From: an uncultured Dialister sp.
GTDB taxonomy: Bacteria; Bacillota; Negativicutes; Veillonellales; Dialisteraceae
Direction: 5' to 3'
Assembly (NCBI GenBank): GCA_900545365.1
Contig: UQYL01000008.1
Location: 1 to 56,661, forward strand
DNA: 56,661 nt
This document shows, one piece after another, positions 13,811-22,102 of the stretch. The notes below the pieces were generated by a model. The model worked only from the letters and a program-made list of their open reading frames with translations, did not search any database and was not told the origin of the DNA. The position numbers and the translations under genes are program-made. The stretch's first letter is position 1. Each line of letters begins with the position of its first letter.

Positions 13811-14173
13811 CTTCTTTCCCTCCTCTCCCGCTCCGCGGCGCGCTTCTCCGGAAACGGCCCGCCTCCATTTATCAATTATCTTTTTATTATTTTAGCAAAT
13901 ATTTCCGCCCCTCATCCACTATTAAAAATTCGCTTTTCATCTTTTATATTCTTTTTATTCCATTTCATCGGCATTCTGTGCTCTTTTCCTCATTCTTTTA
14001 TGCATATTACCGATAGGCATATTGTTTCCGGCACTCTTATATGCATGGAACGTTCATAAGGCGCTTGAAAGCCTCTCATGCGATTCTTATAATAAGTGTG
14101 TACTTTTTTGCCGGCGCTCTGACGAAGCGCCGCGGGAAAGAAATCCAGATTTTTTGACAAGGGGGAAAACAAT
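13811..14173. other. Divergent intergenic region, AT-rich
   Basis: Between the adhesin remnant and the C26 hydrolase gene. The middle (about 13870-14040) is markedly AT-rich. A strong plus-strand promoter lies at 14065-14093, and the leader contains a GGCGCT / AGCGCC hairpin near 14117-14135. I see no additional gene. Confidence 0.6.
14065..14093 (+). promoter_or_regulatory. Promoter of the C26 hydrolase-permease unit
   Basis: -35 TTGAAA (14065-14070) and -10 TATAAT (14088-14093) with a 17-bp spacer, about 80 nt before the start codon. Confidence 0.8.
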
Positions 14174-14911
14174 ATGTCAAAACTTCGTATCGCCATCACG
14201 GCGGATACCTATCCGTATGCTTCGGATGTGACGAATCTGGTCCGTGCGCCGTTCACCGCCCGCGGGCTGGTGGATGTGATTCATGAGCTGGGGGCACTTC
14301 CCATCGTGCTGCCCGATGTGCCGGATGCAGACGGCAGCGACTATGCGGAGCTTTTCGATGCGCTGGTCCTGCCCGGCGGCCCGGATATGGACCCGACGTT
14401 TTTCGGAGAGGAGCCGACATGGAAAATCGGCACGACAAATTATCTGCGGGATGTTTTTGAAACGGAAATCTTCCGGGCATTCCGTGCTTCCGGCAAGCCG
14501 ATTTTCGGCATCTGCCGCGGCTGCCAGCTCATCAATGTGCTCATGGGCGGCACGGTGTATCAGGATCTGCCTTCTCAGAATCCCGATGCGTACATCCGTC
14601 ATTCCCAGGCAGCGCCCGGCAGCTACTCCACTCATCACATCGATATCGAGGAAGGCAGCGTGATCTTCCACGCCCTCGGCAAGAGAGCTTACGTCAATTC
14701 CCGCCATCATCAGGCGATCCGCGACGTGGCTCCGGGCCTGCGTGCGACGGCAAAAGCGCCGGACGGCGTGATCGAATGCGTGGAATCCGCGGAGAGCGAT
14801 CAGATCGTCGCCGTGCAGTGGCATCCCGAAAACATGTGGCAGGAGCACCCGGAAATGCGCGCGCTCTTTGCGGATTTCATCGCCCGCGCGGAAGCGTTCC
14901 GCAGCAAATGA
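14174..14911 (+). CDS. Class I glutamine-amidotransferase-type hydrolase (peptidase C26, PuuD-like)
   Basis: A 245-residue enzyme of the gamma-glutamyl-gamma-aminobutyrate hydrolase family. The nucleophile is C114 in FGICRGCQLINV, the oxyanion region is LVLPGGPDMDP, and the His-Glu part of the triad lies in VAVQWHPENMW. These enzymes hydrolyse gamma-glutamyl amides. AAGGGGG precedes the ATG at 14174. It is followed by an APC amino acid permease after 48 nt, suggesting that uptake and hydrolysis of a gamma-glutamyl or similar amino compound are coupled; the substrate is unknown. Confidence 0.88.
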   Translation: MSKLRIAITADTYPYASDVTNLVRAPFTARGLVDVIHELGALPIVLPDVPDADGSDYAELFDALVLPGGPDMDPTFFGEEPTWKIGTTNYLRDVFETEIFRAFRASGKPIFGICRGCQLINVLMGGTVYQDLPSQNPDAYIRHSQAAPGSYSTHHIDIEEGSVIFHALGKRAYVNSRHHQAIRDVAPGLRATAKAPDGVIECVESAESDQIVAVQWHPENMWQEHPEMRALFADFIARAEAFRSK

Positions 14912-14959
14912 TCTCTCCGAAGCGGCGATCCCGCCTCTTCACTGAAAGGAAGTGTATGT

Positions 14960-16246
14960 ATGGGTTCCAATAAACTGGGATTCTGGAGCATCGTGCTCCT
15001 CGGCATCAACGGCATCATCGGCTCGGGGATCTTCCTGCTGCCGAACAAGGCAGTCGACCTCATCGGCCCGGCGAGCCTTCTCGTCATGATCTTCGACATG
15101 TTTCTCGTCCTGGCAATCACGTTCTGCTTCGCCGAGGCGAGCGGCCTCTTCAAGGACAACGGCGGCGCGTACATCTACGCCAAGGAAGCCTTCGGCGATT
15201 TTATCGGCTATGAAGTGGGATTCCTCACATGGATGACCCGCGTCATCGCCTTTTCCACCATGGGCGTGGGATTCGCCACGGCGCTGGCCGGCATCATGCC
15301 GTCTCTTGCGGATGACTTCATGAAGAATGTCATCGTCACGGTGATCTTTGCCATCCTGGCGGGGGTCAATCTTTTCGGCGTCCCGCTGTACAAGATCGTG
15401 CAGAATGTGGCCACCATCGCCAAGCTCATCCCCTTCGTCCTCTTCATCGGCATCGGCATCTTCTTCATCGAGCCGTCCAATTTCACACCGCTCTTCCCGG
15501 GCGGTGAATACACGCCGGGCACTTTCGGCGCGGCGGCGGTCATGCTTTTCTTCGCCTTCACCGGATTTGAGAGCATCGCCGTGGCGGCGGCGGAAATGGA
15601 GAATCCCCAGAAAAATCTTCCCCGCGCCACGATCATCACCATTTTCGTGGTGGCCGCCATCTACGTGCTGCTTCTGGCCGTAGCCATCGGCATCATGGGT
15701 TACGAACTGGCCGATACCACCGCGCCGGTGCAGGAAGCCTTCGGCCGCGTGGCCGGTTCCTTCGGCACGGCGGTCATCGCCGCGGGCACGCTGATCTCCA
15801 TCGGCAGCCTCTGCATCGGTTCTTCCTTCGTCACGCCCCACAGCTGCCTGGCGCTGGCGGAGCAGAAAATGCTCCCGCAGTTCATCGCGGCGCGGAACCG
15901 CTACGGCGCGCCGTACTGGGCGATCATCATCTCCACGGTCATCGCGGCGCTCATCGCCTATACGGGAAGCTTCACATACCTCGCTTCCATCAGCGTCGTA
16001 TCCCGCTTCTCCCAGTACATCCCGACGTGCCTCTCCATTCCGGTCTTCCGGAAAAAGATGCCCGACGCCCCGCGGGCCTTCAAGATCCCCGGCGGCCCGG
16101 TCATCCCGGTCGTGGCCGTGCTGGTCAGCGTGTGGCTCCTCGCGCAGGCCACCATGCAGCAGCTCGTCATGGGCCTCGGCGCGGCGTTCATCGCCGTTCC
16201 CTTCTATTACTTCGTCCACAAGAAAAAATCGGAGCGCGAAGCGTAA
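14960..16246 (+). CDS. APC-family amino acid permease
   Basis: A 428-residue, about 12-helix transporter. The first helix carries the APC signature GINGIIGSGIFLLP, and FAFTGFESIAVAAAEMENP is the conserved helix 6 region. It imports amino acids or exchanges them in the cytoplasmic membrane. GAAAGGAAG precedes the ATG at 14960. It is probably co-transcribed with the C26 hydrolase and ends at a strong terminator. The specificity cannot be read from the sequence. Confidence 0.93.
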   Translation: MGSNKLGFWSIVLLGINGIIGSGIFLLPNKAVDLIGPASLLVMIFDMFLVLAITFCFAEASGLFKDNGGAYIYAKEAFGDFIGYEVGFLTWMTRVIAFSTMGVGFATALAGIMPSLADDFMKNVIVTVIFAILAGVNLFGVPLYKIVQNVATIAKLIPFVLFIGIGIFFIEPSNFTPLFPGGEYTPGTFGAAAVMLFFAFTGFESIAVAAAEMENPQKNLPRATIITIFVVAAIYVLLLAVAIGIMGYELADTTAPVQEAFGRVAGSFGTAVIAAGTLISIGSLCIGSSFVTPHSCLALAEQKMLPQFIAARNRYGAPYWAIIISTVIAALIAYTGSFTYLASISVVSRFSQYIPTCLSIPVFRKKMPDAPRAFKIPGGPVIPVVAVLVSVWLLAQATMQQLVMGLGAAFIAVPFYYFVHKKKSEREA

Positions 16247-16255
16247 ATATAAAAG

Positions 16256-16280
16256 GCCGCCCTTTCGGGCGGCTCTTTTT
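16256..16280 (+). terminator. Terminator after the permease
   Basis: GCCGCCC-TTTC-GGGCGGC followed by TCTTTTTT. Confidence 0.9.
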
Positions 16281-16290
16281 TATGCCTGTA

Positions 16291-17064
16291 TCAGAAGAAA
16301 AATTCCGGTTCTTTTCTCGGCATGAGGAAATGGGCCTCGCATCCCGCGCCGATCTGCGCGAGCGGCGGACGGTACACATTTCTCGCCCGGACGGGACAGG
16401 CCCGGACGCAGGCGAGGCAGTCAATGCATTTCTCCGCGTCGGTCTTCTCCGGCGTAGACCGCGAAATGGCCCGCACGGGACAGACCGCGGCGCAGCGCCC
16501 GCAGCGGACACAGGCTTCGCTCCCTTCCGGATGGAAAGGCATGCGCTTCACCGGACAGTAGGGATGGCCGCCCGGCACGGAAACGGACGCCTCCCGCAGC
16601 TCTCCCCGCAGGATGTCTCTCACTTTTTCCGCAAAGGCCCTGATCTTCGCTCTGTCCGCCTCATCGGGACGGCCCGCGCCGATCTTCGCGGAAAAGGTGT
16701 GCGGCGCGATCCACGCGGAGGCGGCGATGCCGATGAATCCGCGGGCATCGCAGAGCTCTTTCTCCTCAAGGAGCGCGTCGTCAAACGCGCGGTTCCCGTA
16801 GCTCACGAGATAGACCGCCGGAGTGCGGCAGCCGTGAAGATTGGTCAGCAGGCCCTTCACCGGCGGGAGCCTGCCCGCGTAGACCGGCGCGCCGATGATG
16901 ACAAGCTCATCCCCGCCGAAGCGGTATTCCTTCTCCCGCGCTTCCGGCCCCGTCAGGTCGACCGTTTCATGCTCCGCCGCCAGCGCCGACGCGACGGCTT
17001 CCGCATAGGCCGCCGTACCGCCGGTGGGGCTGAAGTACAGGGCCGTCACTTTTCTGATCTCCAT
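16291..17064 (-). CDS. EFR1-type flavodoxin-ferredoxin protein
   Basis: A 257-residue fusion. The N-terminal flavodoxin domain has the FMN phosphate loop SPTGGTAAYAE (12-22) and VIIGAPVYAGRLP. The C terminus carries two [4Fe-4S] ferredoxin motifs, CVRCGRCAAVCP and CIDCLACVRACP. Such proteins move electrons between flavin and iron-sulfur partners in anaerobes. It is a single gene (GAAGGAGGGG before 17064) with no obvious partner next to it, so its redox partner is unknown. Confidence 0.9.
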   Translation of the reverse strand: MEIRKVTALYFSPTGGTAAYAEAVASALAAEHETVDLTGPEAREKEYRFGGDELVIIGAPVYAGRLPPVKGLLTNLHGCRTPAVYLVSYGNRAFDDALLEEKELCDARGFIGIAASAWIAPHTFSAKIGAGRPDEADRAKIRAFAEKVRDILRGELREASVSVPGGHPYCPVKRMPFHPEGSEACVRCGRCAAVCPVRAISRSTPEKTDAEKCIDCLACVRACPVRARNVYRPPLAQIGAGCEAHFLMPRKEPEFFF

Positions 17065-17169
17065 GGGATCCCCTCCTTCTTTCTTTTATCATACCTTCGG
17101 AACAGAGCGGGCGCAAAAGGGAAATTTCCAAAAACTCTTTTTCTCCCTTTCCGGACGCCGCCGGTTTTC

Positions 17170-17178
17170 TGGTATACT
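17170..17178 (+). promoter_or_regulatory. Extended -10 promoter of the HAD phosphatase gene
   Basis: TGGTATACT, an extended -10 box, lies 32 nt before the start codon. No good -35 element is visible. Confidence 0.5.
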
Positions 17179-17209
17179 GGATACACATTTTCCCGCAGAA
17201 AGGACCATC

Positions 17210-17887
17210 ATGACCCTCTATACTTCCATCCTCTTTGACCTGGACGGGACGCTCTCCCGCTCCGCGCCGGGCATCACCCGGTCGCTCCAGTACGGGCTCC
17301 GCCGCATCGGCATCGACGAGCCCGATCTCTCCCGCCTCACCCGCTTCATCGGACCGCCCCTCAATGTGGAGCTCCGCGCCGCTTACGGCCTCAGCGCGGC
17401 CGATATCGAGCGGGTCATCTCGGGGTTTCGCGAGCGCTATGAAGCGAAGGGGCTCTATGAATGCGAGCTCTATCCCGGCGTGGGAGACCTCGTGCGGGAC
17501 TGCGCCGCCGCGGGTCTCGCCCTCGCCGTCGCGTCCAGCAAGCCCGAGCCCCATGTGAAAACACTCATGGCTCATTTCGGCCTGACCGGCTGTTTCCGCG
17601 CCATCAAGGGCAGCCGCATCGAAGATGAACTGGACAATAAGACCGGCGCGGACAACAAGGAAAAGATCGTCGCCGGGACGCTCGCCCTGCTCCGGCAGAG
17701 CGGAGCGGACGGCCCTGCCGTCATGATCGGCGACACCCGCTACGACATCACCGGCGCGCGGCGGAACGGCATCGACTCCGTCGCCGTGACCTACGGCTAC
17801 GGCACGGCGGAAGAGCTCGCCGCCGCGGAGCCCATGTATACTGCCGCCGACGCCGCGGCGCTCCGGCGCATCCTCCTTCCGGGATAA
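17210..17887 (+). CDS. HAD-family hydrolase, phosphoglycolate-phosphatase-like
   Basis: A 225-residue haloacid-dehalogenase phosphatase. Motif I is LFDLDGTLS (both Asp present), motif II is AVASSKPEPH, and motif IV is VMIGDTRYDITGARR. The cap domain is of the small helical type. The best family match is Gph/PpaX-like phosphatases acting on small phosphorylated metabolites. The start at 17210 follows AGAAAGGA; longer in-frame starts would run through the promoter and are rejected. It converges with the LOG gene at a shared terminator. Confidence 0.9.
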   Translation: MTLYTSILFDLDGTLSRSAPGITRSLQYGLRRIGIDEPDLSRLTRFIGPPLNVELRAAYGLSAADIERVISGFRERYEAKGLYECELYPGVGDLVRDCAAAGLALAVASSKPEPHVKTLMAHFGLTGCFRAIKGSRIEDELDNKTGADNKEKIVAGTLALLRQSGADGPAVMIGDTRYDITGARRNGIDSVAVTYGYGTAEELAAAEPMYTAADAAALRRILLPG

Positions 17888-17924
17888 AAGCGCTCCCTGC
17901 CGCGGCCCTGAAAAAGCAAAAAAA

Positions 17925-17962
17925 GAAAAGCCCCTATCTTTTCCGATACGGGCTTTTTTTCT
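17925..17962. terminator. Bidirectional terminator between convergent genes
   Basis: AGCCCCTATC and GATACGGGCT flank TTTTCC, with A-rich and T-rich sides. It serves both the HAD gene and the thiW-GNAT-LOG operon. Confidence 0.85.
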
Positions 17963-17966
17963 TTGT

Positions 17967-18515
17967 TCAGAGCGGCCATCCCGCTTCCCGCAGGATCTCT
18001 TCCGCTTCCGCCAGCGTATGAATGAAATGAAGCGCCTGCCGGTCTTCCCCGCTGAGAAAGCCGTTTCTTTCCATATCGAGGAAATACCGCGCCAGCGCGT
18101 CATAGCAGCCGTTTACGTTCCACACCATGCAGGGCTTCCCGTGCCGTCCGAGGCGGCGCAGAGAATAAGCCTCCGCGATCTCTTCCAGCGTTCCCGGCCC
18201 GCCGGGCAGGGCAAGAAAAGCGTCTCCCAGCGCGATCATCTTCATTTTCCGCTCCGTCATGGTCTCTACGGTGATCATTCCCGTAAGCCCGGTGTGCGCC
18301 TGCTCCCGGGTCTTCAAAAAGGAAGGAATGACGCCGGTCGCCTTTCCGCCTCCGGCGAGCGCCGCGTCCGCGCAGACGCCCATGAGCCCCGTCCGGCCGC
18401 CGCCGTAAATGAGGCCGATCCCTTTTGCCGCCATCCATGAGCCGAGCTCCGCCGCGGCCGCGGAGAAGGCCGGATCATTCCCGCGGTTCGCGCCGCAGTA
18501 TACGGTCAGATTCAT
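17967..18515 (-). CDS. LOG-family nucleotide 5'-monophosphate phosphoribohydrolase
   Basis: A 182-residue protein of the Lonely Guy/TIGR00730 family, which splits nucleoside monophosphates into base and ribose 5-phosphate. The signatures are YGGGRTGLMG and the catalytic loop ALPGGPGTLEEI. The start at 18515 (MNLTVYCGANRG) follows GAGGAAG and overlaps the acetyltransferase stop (ATGA). It is the last gene of an operon with thiW and a GNAT enzyme. Many family members carry the misleading name lysine decarboxylase. Confidence 0.9.
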   Translation of the reverse strand: MNLTVYCGANRGNDPAFSAAAAELGSWMAAKGIGLIYGGGRTGLMGVCADAALAGGGKATGVIPSFLKTREQAHTGLTGMITVETMTERKMKMIALGDAFLALPGGPGTLEEIAEAYSLRRLGRHGKPCMVWNVNGCYDALARYFLDMERNGFLSGEDRQALHFIHTLAEAEEILREAGWPL

Positions 18516-19003
18516 TGCCGCTTCCTCTCTTTCTCCATAAGGAAATTCACAAAACACTCGCCTCGGCAGAAGACTTCCTGCTCCCGCACCGCGCGCCAGC
18601 CCCGGGCGAGAAAGAAAGGCCGCGCCGTGACCGACGCTTCCGTGCGGAGCGTTCCTGCCGGGACCGCTGCCTCCAGCGCGGCAAGGAGCGCCGTGCCCAC
18701 GCCTTCCCCCTGATGCCGGGCATGGACGAAGAGATGATCCACATAGCCGTCTTCTCTGACGGAGCCGAAGCCGAGGAGCGCGCCGCCCCTCTCCGCGGCA
18801 AAGGCGCGCAGTCCGCTCAGGCGCTCTTCCCAGACGGCGCCGTCCGCGCCGGCAGCCCAGGCGCGGAGCTGCGTCTCCGTATAATCCGCCCGGTTCACGC
18901 GAAAGACCGTGTCCCGGAAGAGCCGGGCCGCCCGCCGGATATCTCCGGCCTGAAACGGCCTCACCATGACCGGCGCGCCCGTTTTTTCCTCCCTCATACT
19001 CAT
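18512..19003 (-). CDS. GNAT-family N-acetyltransferase
   Basis: A 163-residue acetyltransferase. The acetyl-CoA binding loop is RHQGEGVGTALLAALE, preceded by the central strand DGYVDHLFVH. The substrate is unknown. It overlaps thiW upstream and the LOG gene downstream by 4 nt each, so the three are tightly coupled. Confidence 0.88.
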   Translation of the reverse strand: MSMREEKTGAPVMVRPFQAGDIRRAARLFRDTVFRVNRADYTETQLRAWAAGADGAVWEERLSGLRAFAAERGGALLGFGSVREDGYVDHLFVHARHQGEGVGTALLAALEAAVPAGTLRTEASVTARPFFLARGWRAVREQEVFCRGECFVNFLMEKERKRQ

Positions 19004-19539
19004 TTTCTCATTTCATAAACAGGACTTCCCAGTTTCCGCTGAAATTCCCGGAGCGTGCCGTTCCGAGAGAGCGCCGTGAGAAGTACGAAGGCCAGCGCCC
19101 CGCCGATGAGCGTGCCGCAGAGGAAAAGCGGCACATAGTACAGCCACGACAGGCCCGTCCGCCCGTAAAAGAGCTCCATCACCGGATAGGACACGACGGC
19201 TCCGATGATCCCCGTGCCGATGATCTCTCCCGCGACAGCCGTCCAGATGCGGCCGCGGGATGCCTGGTACAGCACGCCGGAGAGCGCCGCGCCGAAAACG
19301 GCTCCCGTAAGCGCCAGCGGCGGGATGCCCATCAGCGTCATGCGGATGACGCCGATGAGCGCGGCGCAGAGGAAAGCCTGCCGCGGCCCAAGAAAGACGG
19401 CGCACACGATATTGATGAGATGCGCCATGGGGCACATGCCCTCGATGCGAAGGATCGGCGATATGACGACGCCCAGTCCCACCATCATGGCCAAAAAGAC
19501 GAACCGCCGGATCTGCTTTTCTTTTTTCAAATTTTTCAC
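19000..19539 (-). CDS. thiW: ThiW-like ECF transporter substrate-binding component
   Basis: A 179-residue membrane protein with about five or six helices. It matches the ThiW family: GLGVVISPILRIEGMCPMAH, VFLGPRQAFLCAALIGVIRM and GEIIGTGIIGAVVSYPVM. ThiW is the S component thought to import the thiazole moiety of thiamine through the shared ECF module. The start is TTG at 19539 after GGAAGGAG. That ribosome binding site is paired in a stable leader hairpin, which suggests regulated translation. No energising ECF genes lie nearby. Confidence 0.85.
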   Translation of the reverse strand: MKNLKKEKQIRRFVFLAMMVGLGVVISPILRIEGMCPMAHLINIVCAVFLGPRQAFLCAALIGVIRMTLMGIPPLALTGAVFGAALSGVLYQASRGRIWTAVAGEIIGTGIIGAVVSYPVMELFYGRTGLSWLYYVPLFLCGTLIGGALAFVLLTALSRNGTLREFQRKLGSPVYEMRK

Positions 19540-19544
19540 TCCTT

Positions 19545-19707
19545 CCGGAAAACTCCGTCCGGCCGGAGTCCGGAAAGCGTCTGACGCGGGGGACTGTGCG
19601 GCACGGCCGGTCGGTCGGCACTCCGTAGTGCCCTCTCACCCCGAAACACGGGTTCCCTCGCATTCAAAAACGACCCAGGGCGCTCCCCCTCGATCGATAT
19701 CAGTATA
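19545..19707 (-). promoter_or_regulatory. Structured thiW leader (riboswitch candidate) with promoter
   Basis: An extended -10 (TGGTATACT; TATACT at 19707-19702) starts a leader of about 155 nt. A GGGGGA segment (about 19698-19685) can pair with TCCCCC near 19590, closing a multi-branch domain that contains GGCACT-ACGG-AGTGCC. Downstream, CTTTCCGG pairs with CCGGAAGG, burying the thiW ribosome binding site. thiW genes are often controlled by TPP riboswitches, but I could not fit the TPP consensus, so the class is left open. Confidence 0.55.
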
Positions 19708-19730
19708 CCATGAAGTGAAAAGCCGCAAAA

Positions 19731-19762
19731 AAAGAAGATACGCCATGCGTACCTTCTTCCTT
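19731..19762 (-). terminator. Terminator of the M20-racemase operon
   Basis: On the minus strand GAAG-G-TACGC, ATG, GCGTA-T-CTTC is followed by T7. Confidence 0.8.
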
Positions 19763-19764
19763 TT

Positions 19765-20934
19765 TTATATGGATTCTTTTTCTCTCACCCGGAAAAGGAT
19801 GCCCGCCATCTGTTTCGTCCGGCGGAAGAAACTTTCCACGTCGGCCCATTCCTCCACTGTGTGATTGCGTCCGCCTTCCACGCCTGTCGCGCAGAGGGTC
19901 GCCACGCCTTCCGAAGTGGTATACGCCGCGTCGGAGCCGCCGCCGCAGAGGCGCGCTTCCGGCTTCCGGTAGCCCAGCTCCGCCGCCGCTTCCTGCGCGA
20001 TGGCGAGGAGGCGCATGTTTCCTTCCAACCGGGGCATGACGGCAAATCCCACGTGATCGGTCACCTTCGTCACCGTGTCGGGCACGTAGGTCTTCGCGCA
20101 GACTTCCGCCACTTTCTGACGGAGCACGGGCAGGTCCTCCGGATGGGTATAGCGGAAATCACACTCCACTTTGCAGTACGCCGGCGCGGCGTTCGCCACG
20201 GTGCCCCCTTCGATGGTGCCCACATTCACGTTGTATTCTTTCGAAAAATCGGTCAGTTTTTCGATTTCGATGATCTTGTGAGCCATCTCGAGGATCGCGC
20301 TCCGGCCGTTTTCCGGGTCGTTGCCTACATGGCAGCCCCGGCCCCACACTTCCACGAAGAAGCGCCAGCAGCCCTTGCGCTGCACCACGAGGCTGTTGTC
20401 GGGGAATCCCGTCTCAAAATTGAAGGCGCATTTCGCGCCGCGCGCTTCCTTCCGGATCACCTCCGGCGCGTCGGAATAGCAGTGCGCCGGTTCCTCATCC
20501 GCATCGAGGAGGACTTTCACGGGGAAATCAAGAGCCCCCGCCGTGTCCATCGCGGAGAGCGCCGAGAGGAGGATCGCCACGCCGCCCTTCATATCGAGCA
20601 CGCCCGGCCCATAGGCTTTCCCGTCCTTCACGGTGAAAGGCCTCCGCTCCGGCTCTCCTTTGAAAAACACCGTATCCATGTGTCCCATGAGCATGACGAA
20701 GGGCTTCGTCATATCGCCCTTTTCGGCGATGATCGTATCGCCGCATTCTTCATAGGACACGCGGCGGATGGAGAATCCCAGCTTTTCCAGGATGCCCGCG
20801 CAGAGATCGCCCATGGCCATGCCGCCTTCTTTCACGCCGATGCCGGAATCGATGGTGACCATGTTCTTCCAGAGTTCCATCATGCCTTCCCGGTGTTCAT
20901 CGACCCAGGCGTATGCTTTTTCTTTTGCTTCCAT
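19765..20934 (-). CDS. M20-family metallopeptidase (CPG2-like), copy 1
   Basis: A 389-residue zinc hydrolase of the glutamate carboxypeptidase type. Metal ligands are visible in GHMDTVF (His), LDMKGG (Asp), DADEEPAH (Glu pair), NFETG and GGRNHTVEEW (His). It probably removes an N-acyl or C-terminal amino acid from small substrates. It lies 16 nt after a close paralogue (copy 2), and both follow the racemase-like gene, so the pair may process different acyl substrates or form a heteromer. AAGGAGG precedes the ATG at 20934. Confidence 0.93.
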   Translation of the reverse strand: MEAKEKAYAWVDEHREGMMELWKNMVTIDSGIGVKEGGMAMGDLCAGILEKLGFSIRRVSYEECGDTIIAEKGDMTKPFVMLMGHMDTVFFKGEPERRPFTVKDGKAYGPGVLDMKGGVAILLSALSAMDTAGALDFPVKVLLDADEEPAHCYSDAPEVIRKEARGAKCAFNFETGFPDNSLVVQRKGCWRFFVEVWGRGCHVGNDPENGRSAILEMAHKIIEIEKLTDFSKEYNVNVGTIEGGTVANAAPAYCKVECDFRYTHPEDLPVLRQKVAEVCAKTYVPDTVTKVTDHVGFAVMPRLEGNMRLLAIAQEAAAELGYRKPEARLCGGGSDAAYTTSEGVATLCATGVEGGRNHTVEEWADVESFFRRTKQMAGILFRVREKESI

Positions 20935-20950
20935 CTGCTGTTCCTCCTTC

Positions 20951-22102
20951 TCACAGGCGCATGAGGAGCGCCGCCGCCAGTTTTGCCCGCTCCGTGAGAG
21001 AGCTCTCTTCCGCCCATTCCCGCACGGTGTGATTGAACTGGCCTTTCACGCCCATGGCGCACAGCGTGGGCACGCCTTCCATGGTAAGGTACGCCGAATC
21101 GCTGCCGCCGCCCACGGCGATGGCTTTCATCGCGGGAAGGCCCGCTTCCGCTGCTGCAGTCTGCGCCCTTTCAAAGAGCGCTTCCGAAGAAGCGAGCCGT
21201 TCCATGGCGGCCATCTTCACCTGGCAGCGGCAGACCGTCTTCGTGTCTTCCACATAGACCTTCTCCGTGATCTCTTTCAGCGCCTTTTCCACGCGCTCAA
21301 TGCCCGCCGCCGTGCGGAAGCGCACGTCCACCTGGCACCAGGCGTGCTCCGGCACGGCATTCGCCACAGTGCCCCCGGCGATGACGCCCACATTGAGGGT
21401 CGTCCCTTCTTCATAGTCTGTGAGCGCTTCGATGTCGAGCACTTTCCGGCAGAGCTCCTTCACGGCGCTCCGTCCGTCTTCCGGGTTGTTCCCGGCGTGC
21501 GCGCCCACGCCGTCCACATCGAGGCGGTACTGGGCGCAGCCCTTTCTCTCCAGGACGATGCCGTCATCAAGGAAACCCGTCTCAAAATTGAATCCCATGA
21601 GCGCGCCCTTCGCTTCCTTCCGGTAATCTTCCGCCGCGCCGGACCAGCCGTGGCCCGTCTCCTCATCTCCGGCGAGAATGATCTTCAGGGGATACCGGTC
21701 CCAGCCGCTTTCAAGGAGCGTCTTCACCGCCCAGAGCATGACCGTGATGCCGCCCTTCATGTCGAGCGCCCCCGGTCCGGTCACGCGGCCGTCTTTCACC
21801 GTGAAGGGACGCGCCGCCGCCGTGCCGTCGGCAAAGACCGTATCCATGTGCCCGGTGAGGACGACGAAAGGCTTCGTCATATCGCCTTTTTCCGCGACGA
21901 GCATATTCCCCGCTTCCGCGTATTCATGAAAACGGACGATGAATCCGAGGGACTCAAGAAAGGCCCGAATATCCTGTCCCACGGCGTCCACACCCGCTTT
22001 GTTGCCGGAGCCGCAGTCCCTGTCTACCAGAGAACGCCAGGTCTCCATCATGACGGGCTTCGCTTCATCGATCTTCCGGAAAATTTCTTTCATATCTTTC
22101 AT
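20951..22102 (-). CDS. M20-family metallopeptidase (CPG2-like), copy 2
   Basis: A 383-residue paralogue of the next gene, sharing AEKGDMTKPFV, GHMDTVF, DMKGG and the VGGGSDSAY motif. Metal ligands sit in GHMDTVF, ALDMKGG, GDEETGHG and FNHTVREW. The start at 22102 (MKDMKEIF) follows GGGAG and overlaps the racemase-like stop codon (ATGA). A longer start 15 nt upstream is possible but lies inside that ribosome binding site region. Confidence 0.93.
   Translation of the reverse strand: MKDMKEIFRKIDEAKPVMMETWRSLVDRDCGSGNKAGVDAVGQDIRAFLESLGFIVRFHEYAEAGNMLVAEKGDMTKPFVVLTGHMDTVFADGTAAARPFTVKDGRVTGPGALDMKGGITVMLWAVKTLLESGWDRYPLKIILAGDEETGHGWSGAAEDYRKEAKGALMGFNFETGFLDDGIVLERKGCAQYRLDVDGVGAHAGNNPEDGRSAVKELCRKVLDIEALTDYEEGTTLNVGVIAGGTVANAVPEHAWCQVDVRFRTAAGIERVEKALKEITEKVYVEDTKTVCRCQVKMAAMERLASSEALFERAQTAAAEAGLPAMKAIAVGGGSDSAYLTMEGVPTLCAMGVKGQFNHTVREWAEESSLTERAKLAAALLMRL

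Noticed and set aside
14939..16219. 426-codon minus-strand frame opposite the APC permease
   Set aside because: His/Asp/Arg-rich low-complexity mirror frame; the plus-strand permease has full family motifs.
19545..19707. Firm call of a TPP or FMN riboswitch
   Set aside because: Fragments look similar (CGGGGTGAGA, CCGACCGGCC), but the ordered core elements of neither class could be aligned by eye.
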